This document shows positions 10,014-18,515 of a stretch of 64,000 nt of DNA, piece by piece. Under the pieces are notes generated by a model that worked only from the letters and a program-made list of their open reading frames with translations, searched no databases and was not told the DNA's origin. The DNA lies in contig DAOSWM010000004.1 in assembly GCA_035380045.1 (NCBI GenBank), positions 37,618 to 101,617 of the forward strand. The letters are read 5' to 3'. The stretch comes from DAOSWM01 sp035380045 (GTDB taxonomy: Bacteria; Bacteroidota; Bacteroidia; Bacteroidales; Tenuifilaceae). The translations under genes were made by a program, and so were the position numbers. Position 1 is the stretch's first letter, and each line of letters opens with the position of its first letter.

Positions 10014-10916
10014 ATGAAAATATTACTAATAGGAGGGACAGGATTTTTGGGTTCACACATCGTTAGAAAATTGATTGAAAGAAATCACGAAACAACAATT
10101 ATTACTAGAAATCCTGATAATGAAATGCCTTTTGATAAGACAAAAGTTAAGTTCATAAAAGGAGATATTTTACAGCTTGACAAGTTTGAAATCTCAGATA
10201 AATTCGATGTTTTAGTTTATACTGCAATGGTTCCATTTAAACCAAGTAGGATTTCTAACAAAAAACTCAAAGAATTAGAAATTATCACAAAACAATATTT
10301 CAAAAATACAATTGAACTTGCACGAAAACTATCTTGTCCATTGATACTAACTTCGGGAGCAAGTTTTGAAACAAAAGGCGATGAAGTGGCTGATGAGAAT
10401 TGGCAAATTGCAAGAAAAGGCATGGCTGCACTTGGAAGGTGTTACGATGAATTAATTTCCGAAATTAAAATCAAGAATTCTATTCCTCTCATTGAGATGC
10501 TGCCTGCTCAAATTTATGGAAATGGTGGTATGTTTGACAAAATGATATCAATGGCAAAAAATGGAAAAATTGTATTACTTGGTGGAGGCAAAAATTACTT
10601 ACCACGAATACACGTTAATGATTGTGCAGATGCTTATATTTTAGCCATTGAAAAATTGCCAGTCGGTAAAAGATTCATAATTTGCGATAACGAAAACGTT
10701 AGTGTAAAGGACTTCATGCTTTATTTAGCAAAAATATTCAATGCTAAGAAAGTTGTAAAGATACCCAAATTAATTTTAAGACTTTTCATTGGAAAACATA
10801 TATTCAATACATTGACAATGAATACAAAAGTTACAAATGAGCTGATTAAAAAGGAACTTGGCTGGAAACCAAACTACCCAACTTATAGAGAAGGAATAAA
10901 ATCATTAATAGAATAA
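10014..10916 (+). CDS. NAD-dependent epimerase/dehydratase (extended SDR)
   Basis: 300-residue Rossmann protein with the N-terminal nucleotide-binding motif GGTGFLG. The segment LILTSGASFE sits where the catalytic Ser/Thr strand lies, but a clear YxxxK is not obvious in the usual place (ALGRCYDELI may substitute), so the substrate is unknown. The gene is visibly more AT-rich than its neighbours and stands alone between the receptor (stop 9970) and a convergent gene. It is followed at once by structured element A. Together these suggest acquisition as a single-gene cassette. Confidence 0.75.
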   Translation: MKILLIGGTGFLGSHIVRKLIERNHETTIITRNPDNEMPFDKTKVKFIKGDILQLDKFEISDKFDVLVYTAMVPFKPSRISNKKLKELEIITKQYFKNTIELARKLSCPLILTSGASFETKGDEVADENWQIARKGMAALGRCYDELISEIKIKNSIPLIEMLPAQIYGNGGMFDKMISMAKNGKIVLLGGGKNYLPRIHVNDCADAYILAIEKLPVGKRFIICDNENVSVKDFMLYLAKIFNAKKVVKIPKLILRLFIGKHIFNTLTMNTKVTNELIKKELGWKPNYPTYREGIKSLIE

Positions 10917-11060
10917 AAATGCACGAACGCACAACAATCGTTGTATGACAAACTGGCTACCAGTCGATTAGCAAACCAATCGGCTTTTGCGAGACTTCGT
11001 CTCGGGGGATTGAAACGCTGTTTCAATCTCCAGTTCGCCACGCACCGCCAGCCGTTCTAC
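10916..11060 (+). repeat. Structured cassette 3' element, copy A
   Basis: Directly after the SDR stop codon lies AAAATGC, then a series of short hairpins: ACAAC/GTTGT (10931-10944), ACTGG/CCAGT (10952-10964), CGATT/AATCG (10965-10982), CGAGAC/GTCTCG (10990-11004) and GATTGAAAC/GTTTCAATC (11008-11028). AACTGG (10951-10956) could also pair with CCAGTT (11030-11035). It shares TTAGCAAACCAATCG (10968-10982) and TCTCGGGGGATT (11000-11011) exactly with element B at 28056-28194, 17 nt apart in both. A looser block GCACnnnCAnCCGTT begins 30 nt further on in both. The end touches the stop codon of the convergent gene at 11057. Function unknown; an attC-like recombination site or structured RNA are options. 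Confidence 0.75.
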
Positions 11061-13789
11061 TGCTTAAGGAACTGCCTTGTTTCAACACCATCCGCGAGTT
11101 CTATCTTTAGGGTATACATACCCGAAGGTAAATATCCAACATCGAGTGTTTCTGATGCTGTTGTTTCAAGAATTAGTTTTCCTGTTACACTGTATAGTTT
11201 GATACTATTAATGTGTTCTTCGCATTTAATGTAAAGTAATCTTGATGAAGGATTTGGAAATACTACCAAAGAATTTTCAGTATTAGAATCAATACTGCTC
11301 ACCACAACAAAAACTGCGGTAGCAGTTGTATCCATTGTAAGCGTTATTGAGGTTGAACTTTCAGTAATTTCATTCTCACCAATCAACCATTTTTCGAACT
11401 GCCAGCCGTTATCGGGGGTAGCCGTCAGGTTAATCGTTTCACCGCTGGTGTATGTATAGGTTCCAACATCGGGTGTGGTTGAACCGTTGCCATTCTTCGC
11501 AATGGTTAACGTGAACTCTTCCTCTGTTTCAACAAAGTAAGCAACGGCTTCAGTTGCTTCGGTAACAGCAAATGAGTATGGATTTTGTGTGCTTTCGCTA
11601 CCGTTGATACTCCATTTCTCAAATAACCAACCAGCATTTGGAGTAGCCTCCAGCGTTGCGGTTGAGTTGTAATTGTATTCACCACCGCCTGATACCGTTC
11701 CGCTATTTTGTGGCTGAACCGAAGTGGAAACAATGTAGGTATTAATTAGGAAGTTTGCTGTAAGATTTCTATCAGATTCTGCTGTAAATGAGTAGGTTTT
11801 GCTTGAAGAAACTTCGTTACTGTTTTCAGTCCAGGTGGAAAAAGTATAACCAGTTGATTCGGTCGCGGTAAGGTTTACGGTTTCGCCGTGCTCGTATGTG
11901 CCGGCACCGGTAACTGTTCCTCCGTCTTCCGGATTTATTTCAATATCAATTATATAGGATTTTATCTGGAAATTGGCGACTAAATTCCTATCCTTTGTTG
12001 CAGGGAAACTGTAGGTTGGGTTTGTCGAAACCTGGTTACCATTCTCGGTCCAGTTCACGAACGAATAACCTGTATTTGCCGTTGCAGTTAAGGTAACGGT
12101 TTCTCCATGATTATATGTTCCTGTGCCTAAAACACTTCCTGAGTTACTTGGATTTACCGTTGCGCTAATTGTGTATGATTGGATTTCGAAATTTGCAGTA
12201 AGATTTCTGTTTTCTGTTGCCTCGAAAGTGTAGGTAGCTTGTGTTGAAACCACTGTTTGGTTCTCAGTCCAGCTTACAAAGTTGAAGTTTTCAGCGGGTG
12301 ATGCAGCGAGTTCAACGGTTTCACCATATTCATAAGTTCCAGCACCATTAATGGTTCCTCCATTCGCAGGATTGGCAGTGGCGTTTATGGTATACGAGCC
12401 CACTTGTCCGCTTAGGGTAATATCGTCAATTTCCCAGGCAGCCGCTTCGCTTGTGGTAGAAGTATACTTAAAAGCGATATTGAAATCGCCGGTAACGGAA
12501 CTCAAATCGATTTCTCCCGAGTAGGTCCATTCCCAGGAAGTGGCTCCGTTATGCCAGCTTATTCCTGTTATTTCATCCCAGGAAGCGGTTGTTGGGTTAT
12601 CTGAAAAGTTGTTCGAAATATAGGCCTGAAGCGCAGGGCCGCTGTATCCTGAAGTATTCCAGAAAGAGAGCGTTAAACTACTGTACGAATCGGCATTTAT
12701 TGTTGGTGAAATAAACCAATCCTCATTTTCCTTTGCTCCTGAGTTGTAGCCGTTCATGTAGCCGCAGTAAGTATTGTTGTGACCGTACTGATCGGCAGGA
12801 ACTCTCCAGGCTTCCTCACCTGTTACACTGAAAGCAGCCCAACCTCCTGAGGTTAACTCCTGATCCTCAAAGTTTTTATTGAAAATTGTAGTAGAGTTCA
12901 GGGATAGCTTTAAACCAACTGGGCGGTGGTCGGAAAAGTTTTCGTAGTACTCCGATAATCCTCCCGAAAGGTAGCTGTCAACTTTTATTGTTTGAATAAC
13001 AGTACTTTCAGAATTGTACGCATCAAATAGTTCGTTGGTAATAATTATATGGTCAATGTGTGAAGGCCAGGAGGGGAACGACCAGTTGTTGTTGTCTCCA
13101 GTGGCTATTGGCATGTCGGCTATTAGGTAGTTTTCAGTGTCGTCAATAAACATTTGGAAAACATTATTTTGTTCTTCGTCGGTAACCACATCGTTTAGGT
13201 CGCCCACAACAAATACTTTCTTATTGGGAAAGTTATTGTCAATGTACTCTTTTATAAGGTTGCTTGCATTGTATCGTCGGGTTTCCTCATCCCACTCATC
13301 ATTTTGGTCGATAACACCATCGCCGCAGCACTTGTAGTGATTGTTTATTACAATGTAATTATCTCCCTCGAAGTTGAAGTCGAAAACCAGAGGCCTGCGA
13401 GGAAATGGGGCCGAGTACTCCGACGATGTGTATATTTCGTAAACCGAGTTAACTACAACGGTTTCGGAACGATAGATGTAAGCAAGCTTCCAGTCGCCCC
13501 CCTATGTACCAATGGCAACTTCGTAGCCATCAACTCCGTTCACCATTTCGGAAAACAGGGTTTCGTTGTCAATCTCTTGAAAAGCAATAACATCTGCTTC
13601 TATTTGTTGTAAAGCTTGCGAAAGATTTTCAACCGTTGTTTGTCCATTTACAGGAAAAAGCTCTAGGTTCCAGGTTACAACCTCAAGGGAATTATCGGTA
13701 CCAAACGATAAATCGTTAATCAATTGACTGTTAGCATTAAAATGAAAGGTGATTAACAAAAATAAAAATGCGATTACAAAACGTTTCAT
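11057..13789 (-). pseudogene. Secreted endonuclease/exonuclease/phosphatase with InlB-like repeats and T9SS tail, interrupted by TAG
   Basis: One frame of about 910 codons broken only by a TAG at 13502-13504. Order: signal peptide (ends near ANSQ), endonuclease/exonuclease/phosphatase domain (VVTWNLE, IAFQEID, later GDLND and SDHRPVG), a jelly-roll domain (about 12400-12900), five InlB-B-type repeats, and a type IX secretion C-terminal sorting domain (VVFPNPSS ... GMYTLKIE). The product would be an extracellular, surface-attached nuclease or phosphodiesterase. The lost residue lies in AIGT-stop-GGDWKLAYIY, where TAC (Tyr) to TAG would suffice. It follows the DMT transporter gene by 15 bp. It may be a real pseudogene or a base-call error beside a run of six G. 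Confidence 0.85.
11365..12400 (-). repeat. Five tandem InlB-B-like repeats within the nuclease gene
   Basis: About five units of roughly 72-75 codons, each with a pattern like Y-x-I-x-A-x-x-N-P-x-x-G-G-T, then G-x-Y-x-x-G-E-T-V-x-L-x-A, then F-x-x-W and N-x-T-A-N-F. The first three are close copies; the last two are more diverged. Starts on the minus strand are near 12395, 12175, 11960, 11735 and 11510. They are likely to serve as a stalk or adhesion module. Confidence 0.75.
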
Positions 13790-13804
13790 GCTATAATTGT
13801 TTTA

Positions 13805-14689
13805 CTATTTATTTCTGCGGATATTCACAAGGTAAACCCCAATTAGTACAATAATAATACCCAGGAATTGGATGATGTTAATGGTTTCACCATCAAAGAT
13901 CCCCCAAATTATTGCAAAAATAGGAATAATATAGGTTACAGATGTTGCAAAAAGAGCGCTGGTGCTGTGAATTAAACTGTTGTACACAAAAAGCGAAATA
14001 ACCGACCCGAATGTAGAGAGCGCTAAAACTGCCAGCAAGCTTTGCGTAAAATAGGGCGAATGGAACGAAGCGCTTAAATCTGTTGTAAACAAAATAATAC
14101 CAGCAGTTGGTCCCACGAGAAGGAACGATAGGGTAGTTATTTGGATTCCGTTTAAATTCTTTAGGCCAAAACGTACTTCGTTTGCATTTATGCCGTAGCC
14201 AAAAGTGGCAAGAATTATGAACAGTGCGTATGCATTCACACCAAAAATCGAGCTAAAGTCGCCACCAGTAATAAGAGCAAGTGCACCCAAGAAACCAATT
14301 ATTATTCCAAAATACTGGTTTGCAGAGGGTTTGTTCCTGTAAAAAACTATTCCAACTACTAAAGTAAAAAGAGTTGCAGTGCTGTTAAGCATTCCCGAAA
14401 GTGCGCTGCTAATGTGGGTTTGAGCCAGAGCAAACAAAAAGGCAGGGAAGAAAATACCGGCGTAGCCAACAATGGCAATGCTTTTTATATTGTTCTTGTT
14501 CAGCTTACTGAAATGCTTAACTATTACTGGAATTAATACTATAAAAGCAAAGAACACGCGGATTGCTGCCACTTGTAGGAACGAGAAGGCAAGCAACCCC
14601 TTTTTCATAAGAATAAACGAGCTGCCCCAAATTAAGGCCAGGAATAACATGGCAAGCCATTGCCATAACTTTTTCGATAAATCGAACAT
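13805..14689 (-). CDS. DMT/EamA family transporter
   Basis: 294 residues with about ten hydrophobic helices in two homologous halves, as in EamA drug/metabolite transporters. The N-terminal helix contains ALIWGSSFILMKKGL, the family's WGSxF signature. It is an inner-membrane permease of unknown substrate, probably a metabolite exporter. The secreted nuclease gene begins 15 bp downstream and may be cotranscribed. Confidence 0.85.
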   Translation of the reverse strand: MFDLSKKLWQWLAMLFLALIWGSSFILMKKGLLAFSFLQVAAIRVFFAFIVLIPVIVKHFSKLNKNNIKSIAIVGYAGIFFPAFLFALAQTHISSALSGMLNSTATLFTLVVGIVFYRNKPSANQYFGIIIGFLGALALITGGDFSSIFGVNAYALFIILATFGYGINANEVRFGLKNLNGIQITTLSFLLVGPTAGIILFTTDLSASFHSPYFTQSLLAVLALSTFGSVISLFVYNSLIHSTSALFATSVTYIIPIFAIIWGIFDGETINIIQFLGIIIVLIGVYLVNIRRNK

Positions 14690-14787
14690 GGATTATTAAT
14701 AAATTGCGGTAAAGTTAGCAGAATATGATGTATTAACGATTCAAATTCCCATTTTTGTTGCTTGTATATATTGATGTGTATTGTCTG

Positions 14788-14820
14788 AACATTTTGAGAT
14801 TAATTTTTTTTCAAAATGTT
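14788..14820. repeat. 10-bp perfect inverted repeat upstream of the LytTR remnant
   Basis: AACATTTTGA (14788-14797) and TCAAAATGTT (14811-14820) form a perfect dyad with a 13-nt T-rich spacer. It lies in the intergenic space between the divergent DMT transporter and LytTR genes, so it could be an operator; a chance AT-rich hairpin is also possible. Confidence 0.4.
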
Positions 14821-14852
14821 TAGGCACAATTATATACTGGCTATCCTATTTT

Positions 14853-15157
14853 ATGAAAAGTCTATCTGGAAATAACCTTGAAGCAACAAAAGATATTTAT
14901 TCAAGGTTTGCTAACCATACCTGGGTTCACTTTAAATAAAACCAAAGATGCTTATCTCGAAATCGCTAAAGCACCTCGAGGATTTACTTGTCAACTACGG
15001 TTTTATTCGTGTTCATCGGAGCCGCCTTCTGAACCTTAACTTTGTGAGTAGAATTGACAAGGTTGATGGTGGGGTGCTCGTTTTTTTCGATGGGGCAAAG
15101 GTTTCCATTTCGGTTCGCAAGCGCAAACAACTTTTCAAACTTATTGAAAAAATGTAA
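14853..15157 (+). pseudogene. Stand-alone LytTR DNA-binding domain, frameshifted
   Basis: The first reading frame (ATG 14853, stop TAA 14937) encodes the first half of a LytTR domain ending NHTWVHFK. The second (from 14948) continues with MLISKSLKHLEDLL and the family hallmark FIRVHRSRLLNL, ending at 15157. The halves differ by one frame, and one extra A in the AAA run near 14934 would join them as ...VHFKNKPKMLISKS... The restored protein would be about 100 residues, the size of a stand-alone LytTR regulator without a receiver domain. Translation from 14948 alone would lack the first strands. The lesion is in an A homopolymer, so a sequencing indel is a real alternative. Confidence 0.65.
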
Positions 15158-15194
15158 AATGGTATTATTTTTATAAAAACAACAAACCACAGAT

Positions 15195-15785
15195 ATGGAT
15201 GCATCCTTTTTTGAATCAGGTATATACCTGTATTTAGTTCTTCCGGCTTTAATTTTTGTAGCTCGTATTTTGGATGTTTCGATAGGAACCATGCGAATAA
15301 TTTTTGTTTCCAAGGGAAACAAGCATGCAGCACCATTGCTCGGATTTTTCGAGGTTTTTATTTGGATTATTGCCATTGGTCAAATAATGGGAAATCTAAA
15401 TAACTTTGCTTGCTACTTTGCATATGCTGCAGGCTTTGCTATGGGTAACTACGTTGGCCTCCGGCTCGAGGAGCATTTGGCAATGGGAAATATTCTGGTT
15501 AGAATTATTGCTCAGAAAGATGCGAATTTGTTGATTAAAAGCTTAAATTCAAAAAATTATGGTGCAACCCTTGTAGAGGGTGAAGGGAGTAGCGGTAGGG
15601 TTCAACTAATATACTCAATTGTAAAGCGAGAAAATTTACCCGATGTTGTGAGCATTATCGAGGAGTTTAACCCTAAAGCATTCTTTACCATTGAGGATAT
15701 CAGGAAGGTTAGCTCAGGGATATTTCCTGCAGAATCGCCAATTCATAAATTGAACCCTTTCCGACGTTGGCGCAAGGGTAAGTAG
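15195..15785 (+). CDS. UPF0316 (DUF5698/DUF2179) membrane protein
   Basis: 196 residues: three hydrophobic helices (about 10-30, 50-68 and 75-92) including ARILDVSIGTMRIIFVSKG, the signature region of UPF0316, then a soluble DUF2179 domain (about 105-175). DUF2179 domains are proposed to bind small ligands or nucleotides; the cellular role is unknown. It starts about 38 bp after the LytTR remnant and could be its former partner. Confidence 0.8.
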   Translation: MDASFFESGIYLYLVLPALIFVARILDVSIGTMRIIFVSKGNKHAAPLLGFFEVFIWIIAIGQIMGNLNNFACYFAYAAGFAMGNYVGLRLEEHLAMGNILVRIIAQKDANLLIKSLNSKNYGATLVEGEGSSGRVQLIYSIVKRENLPDVVSIIEEFNPKAFFTIEDIRKVSSGIFPAESPIHKLNPFRRWRKGK

Positions 15786-15843
15786 GGTATTATTTTTTCT
15801 TCCTTTTATTATGAAAATATTACTATACTTCAATAAGTTATTA

Positions 15844-16701
15844 TCAAATAATCCTGAACCAACCCCAATTTTTTACAAAACCAGTAACCACTTCACCGGT
15901 TTCGTAGCTAAACTCTGAACCTCTTAAACTATGGGGAATAGAAAAAATAATTAGCGTTACAACCGCGGCAACAATGGAGGCCCAGGGTCTTTCCCTTTTG
16001 TAGTTGGCAATAATGGCAATAAGCCAGAAAATAAATGCAATAAGGGTTTTGTTATCGGTTAAATCGTAACCTAATGGAAAACCTGTCCAGAAGGCATCGA
16101 ATGCAAATTTCTGAACAACAGGCCCCAATATCATTCCACCCAGTAGCATTAAAAAGAAAGTGATGATACCGTAAAGTCGAAACTTTGGATGCTTGAAAGC
16201 AGCCAAGGCTCCGGTAAGGTTGCTGAGTAGCATAGCTAAAAATATAAAGATTATATGGGGAATTAATGCCCACGCAGGAACTGTTCCTTTAAATCGAATA
16301 ATTACTGGTTCATCGGCAGGAACTTTGAAGTTCGAATTTGTTATGGGATTGCTAAGTTCAATGTAATACTCCAGTTTACCAGCTTTTGGTTGGTTAGATG
16401 GAAGAAAGGCCACCATCGCTCCCGTTTCGTTTATCATAAACGGCATCATACTCCATTCATCCGATGTTGGATATCTGCGGTAGTATAGATTTACGCTCCA
16501 TTCGTAGGAAAGTTCAGGTATAGAAATTTGAATAGTTGAGTCAACATCGCCACTGCGGATTAGTTCTATGGGAATTTCTTTTTCGCCAATATCAACAGTA
16601 ACCTTTTTAGGATAGGTTGGTCCGGTAACTTTCTGGTAGTATCCGGCAGCAAGTGTTAACGCAATTGCTGCTATCCAAAGAATCCATAGTTTCGATTTCA
16701 T
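15844..16701 (-). CDS. Conserved membrane protein, function unknown
   Basis: 285 residues. An N-terminal helix (about 5-22) is followed by a periplasmic beta-rich region (about 30-150) and then four or five helices (about 155-275). I do not recognise a named enzyme domain. It is convergent with UPF0316 and lies 13 bp after the M28 peptidase gene, so it is probably expressed with that gene. Confidence 0.7.
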   Translation of the reverse strand: MKSKLWILWIAAIALTLAAGYYQKVTGPTYPKKVTVDIGEKEIPIELIRSGDVDSTIQISIPELSYEWSVNLYYRRYPTSDEWSMMPFMINETGAMVAFLPSNQPKAGKLEYYIELSNPITNSNFKVPADEPVIIRFKGTVPAWALIPHIIFIFLAMLLSNLTGALAAFKHPKFRLYGIITFFLMLLGGMILGPVVQKFAFDAFWTGFPLGYDLTDNKTLIAFIFWLIAIIANYKRERPWASIVAAVVTLIIFSIPHSLRGSEFSYETGEVVTGFVKNWGWFRII

Positions 16702-16714
16702 TGTAGTGAAAATT

Positions 16715-18490
16715 TTAAAGTTGAACTAGCAGTACTAGTTTTTCATTATTCCTTAATACTTCAACGTTTATGGTCATTCCGGGTTTTAGTTCGCCAAGGT
16801 GAAACATGTAGTCCTGAATGTTGCCAATCTTCTTCCCGTTAATGGAGGTTATTACATCCCCCTTTTTCATTCCGGCAAACCAAGCGGGTTGGTTCTCTGT
16901 TACAGCCAGTACCGCCAAACCGTTAGTTTGGGTTGAACTTACATCGGGCATTATGCCAAGCCGAACCTTCAGTTCACGGCCATGGCGTGAAGGTTGCGAT
17001 TTTGGGCCAGCCTCCTGAAAGGTTAACTTCTCCTGCTGGTTTGCAAGCTCGTTTGCAATTTCGTAAATAAACTCAGTGCCTAACTCCATTCCTTCAAAAT
17101 TAATTCTTTCAATAATGTCGTATGGCGTATGGTAATCAATATGAGGCCCCGTTGTGAAGAACAGTACGGGTACATTTTTACTGTAGAAACTTGCATGGTC
17201 AGAAGGGCCGTAACCCTGATCGGACATTGAAAGGTTGAGTCCTAACACTTCACCAGTATTACTTAACAAATCGTTAAAACTAGGTGATGTTTTTACTCCA
17301 CCTACCTGAATGTTTTGCTCGTTCATTCTGCCCAGCATATCAATGTTTAGCATAGCAGTTATGGAGTCGATTGGAACTATTGGGTTCTCGGTGAAGTTTC
17401 GCGAACCCAGCAAACCTAACTCCTCGGCACCGAATGCAACAAGTATTACGCTACGTTTTGGCCTTTCAAAGGCCAATTTCTGACCAATTTCCAGCATGGC
17501 AGAAACTCCAGATGCGTTGTCGTCGGCTCCATTGTGAACTGCAACGGTGTCGGGCATGCGACTTGAAGTGCCAGCGCCTCCGGTTCCAAGATGATCAAAG
17601 TGAGCACCAATAACGACGTACTGATTCTTTAAAATAGGGTCGCTTCCCTCAATCATTCCAACAACGTTTTGGCTATTCTTACTTCTATTTACAATGTCGG
17701 TTCTAACCGAAATAGTTTGGGAAATGGTAATTGGCATTACTTTTCGAGTTTCTATAGCTTTCTTTTCCAGGCTGGCAATGCTGGTACCATTTGCTTTTAA
17801 TAATCTGTCAATTATGTTTCGCTTAATTTGTACAACCGGAATCCCAATGTCGAAATACTTTTGTTTTGAAGTAATTAGATTGTCTTCTTCATCAAACTTA
17901 ATGCCCGAAATAAGTATAACACCTGCTGCACCATTGTCCTTTGCCACCATGGCTTTATGCTTGTCATCTGAGTAAGGTGCAAACGGACTATCAGAATTCT
18001 CGTGCTCGGGATCGCCTCTGAGAATAAGCGCCCATTTACCGGAAAGGTTAACATTCTTGTAGTCGTTAAAAGCCAGCGAGTCCGTACCAAACTTAAAACC
18101 AAAACCAACATAAACAACCGATGCCGAAAGGGTATCGGACGAGGAGAATGGAAAAACGGTATAATCTTTTCTAAACTCTAATTTTTCTGATTCTATGGAA
18201 AGAAAATTCATTGGGCCTGCCTCCTGGTGGGTTATGAAGCTGAAAAACTGGTACCCGTTTTTTCCAAGAAGTTGTAAGTCCATTGCCTCAAATTGATCCT
18301 TAATGTACTTTGCTGCAACTCTGTCGAACGGAGTACCCGGAAGCCGCCCCTGCAGCGAGTCGGAGGCAAGGTAATCAATATGTGCATATAGTTCGTCCTG
18401 AGTAATTTCTGGATTATAGCTTACCTCTTGTGAACATGAGCCAAGAATAAGTAGACCCGAAAGCAGAGGAAGTAGGCGCAGCTTTTTCAT
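16715..18490 (-). CDS. M28 family metallopeptidase lipoprotein with PA and PDZ domains
   Basis: The ATG at 18490 is preferred over the upstream one because it opens a lipoprotein signal (KKLRLLPLL ... LILGSC). A PA-like insert (about 110-260) precedes the zinc peptidase domain with the expected ligands: H in IGAHFDHLG, D in NGADDNASG, EE in FGAEELG, D in LNIDMLGR and H in SDHASFY. A PDZ domain closes the protein (about 500-590). It is likely an envelope-anchored aminopeptidase. It starts 25 bp after the P-type ATPase stop, on the same strand. Confidence 0.88.
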   Translation of the reverse strand: MKKLRLLPLLSGLLILGSCSQEVSYNPEITQDELYAHIDYLASDSLQGRLPGTPFDRVAAKYIKDQFEAMDLQLLGKNGYQFFSFITHQEAGPMNFLSIESEKLEFRKDYTVFPFSSSDTLSASVVYVGFGFKFGTDSLAFNDYKNVNLSGKWALILRGDPEHENSDSPFAPYSDDKHKAMVAKDNGAAGVILISGIKFDEEDNLITSKQKYFDIGIPVVQIKRNIIDRLLKANGTSIASLEKKAIETRKVMPITISQTISVRTDIVNRSKNSQNVVGMIEGSDPILKNQYVVIGAHFDHLGTGGAGTSSRMPDTVAVHNGADDNASGVSAMLEIGQKLAFERPKRSVILVAFGAEELGLLGSRNFTENPIVPIDSITAMLNIDMLGRMNEQNIQVGGVKTSPSFNDLLSNTGEVLGLNLSMSDQGYGPSDHASFYSKNVPVLFFTTGPHIDYHTPYDIIERINFEGMELGTEFIYEIANELANQQEKLTFQEAGPKSQPSRHGRELKVRLGIMPDVSSTQTNGLAVLAVTENQPAWFAGMKKGDVITSINGKKIGNIQDYMFHLGELKPGMTINVEVLRNNEKLVLLVQL

Positions 18491-18515
18491 ATTATTCAAT
18501 TTTATATACACAAAC

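Noticed and set aside
10941..11234. Plus-strand ORF across the element A region
   Set aside because: It runs through the hairpins and the end of the convergent nuclease gene with no family match; it is a shadow.
11365..12400. Repeats of about 220 bp as a CRISPR or satellite array
   Set aside because: The units are in frame, diverged at the DNA level and encode InlB-like protein repeats.
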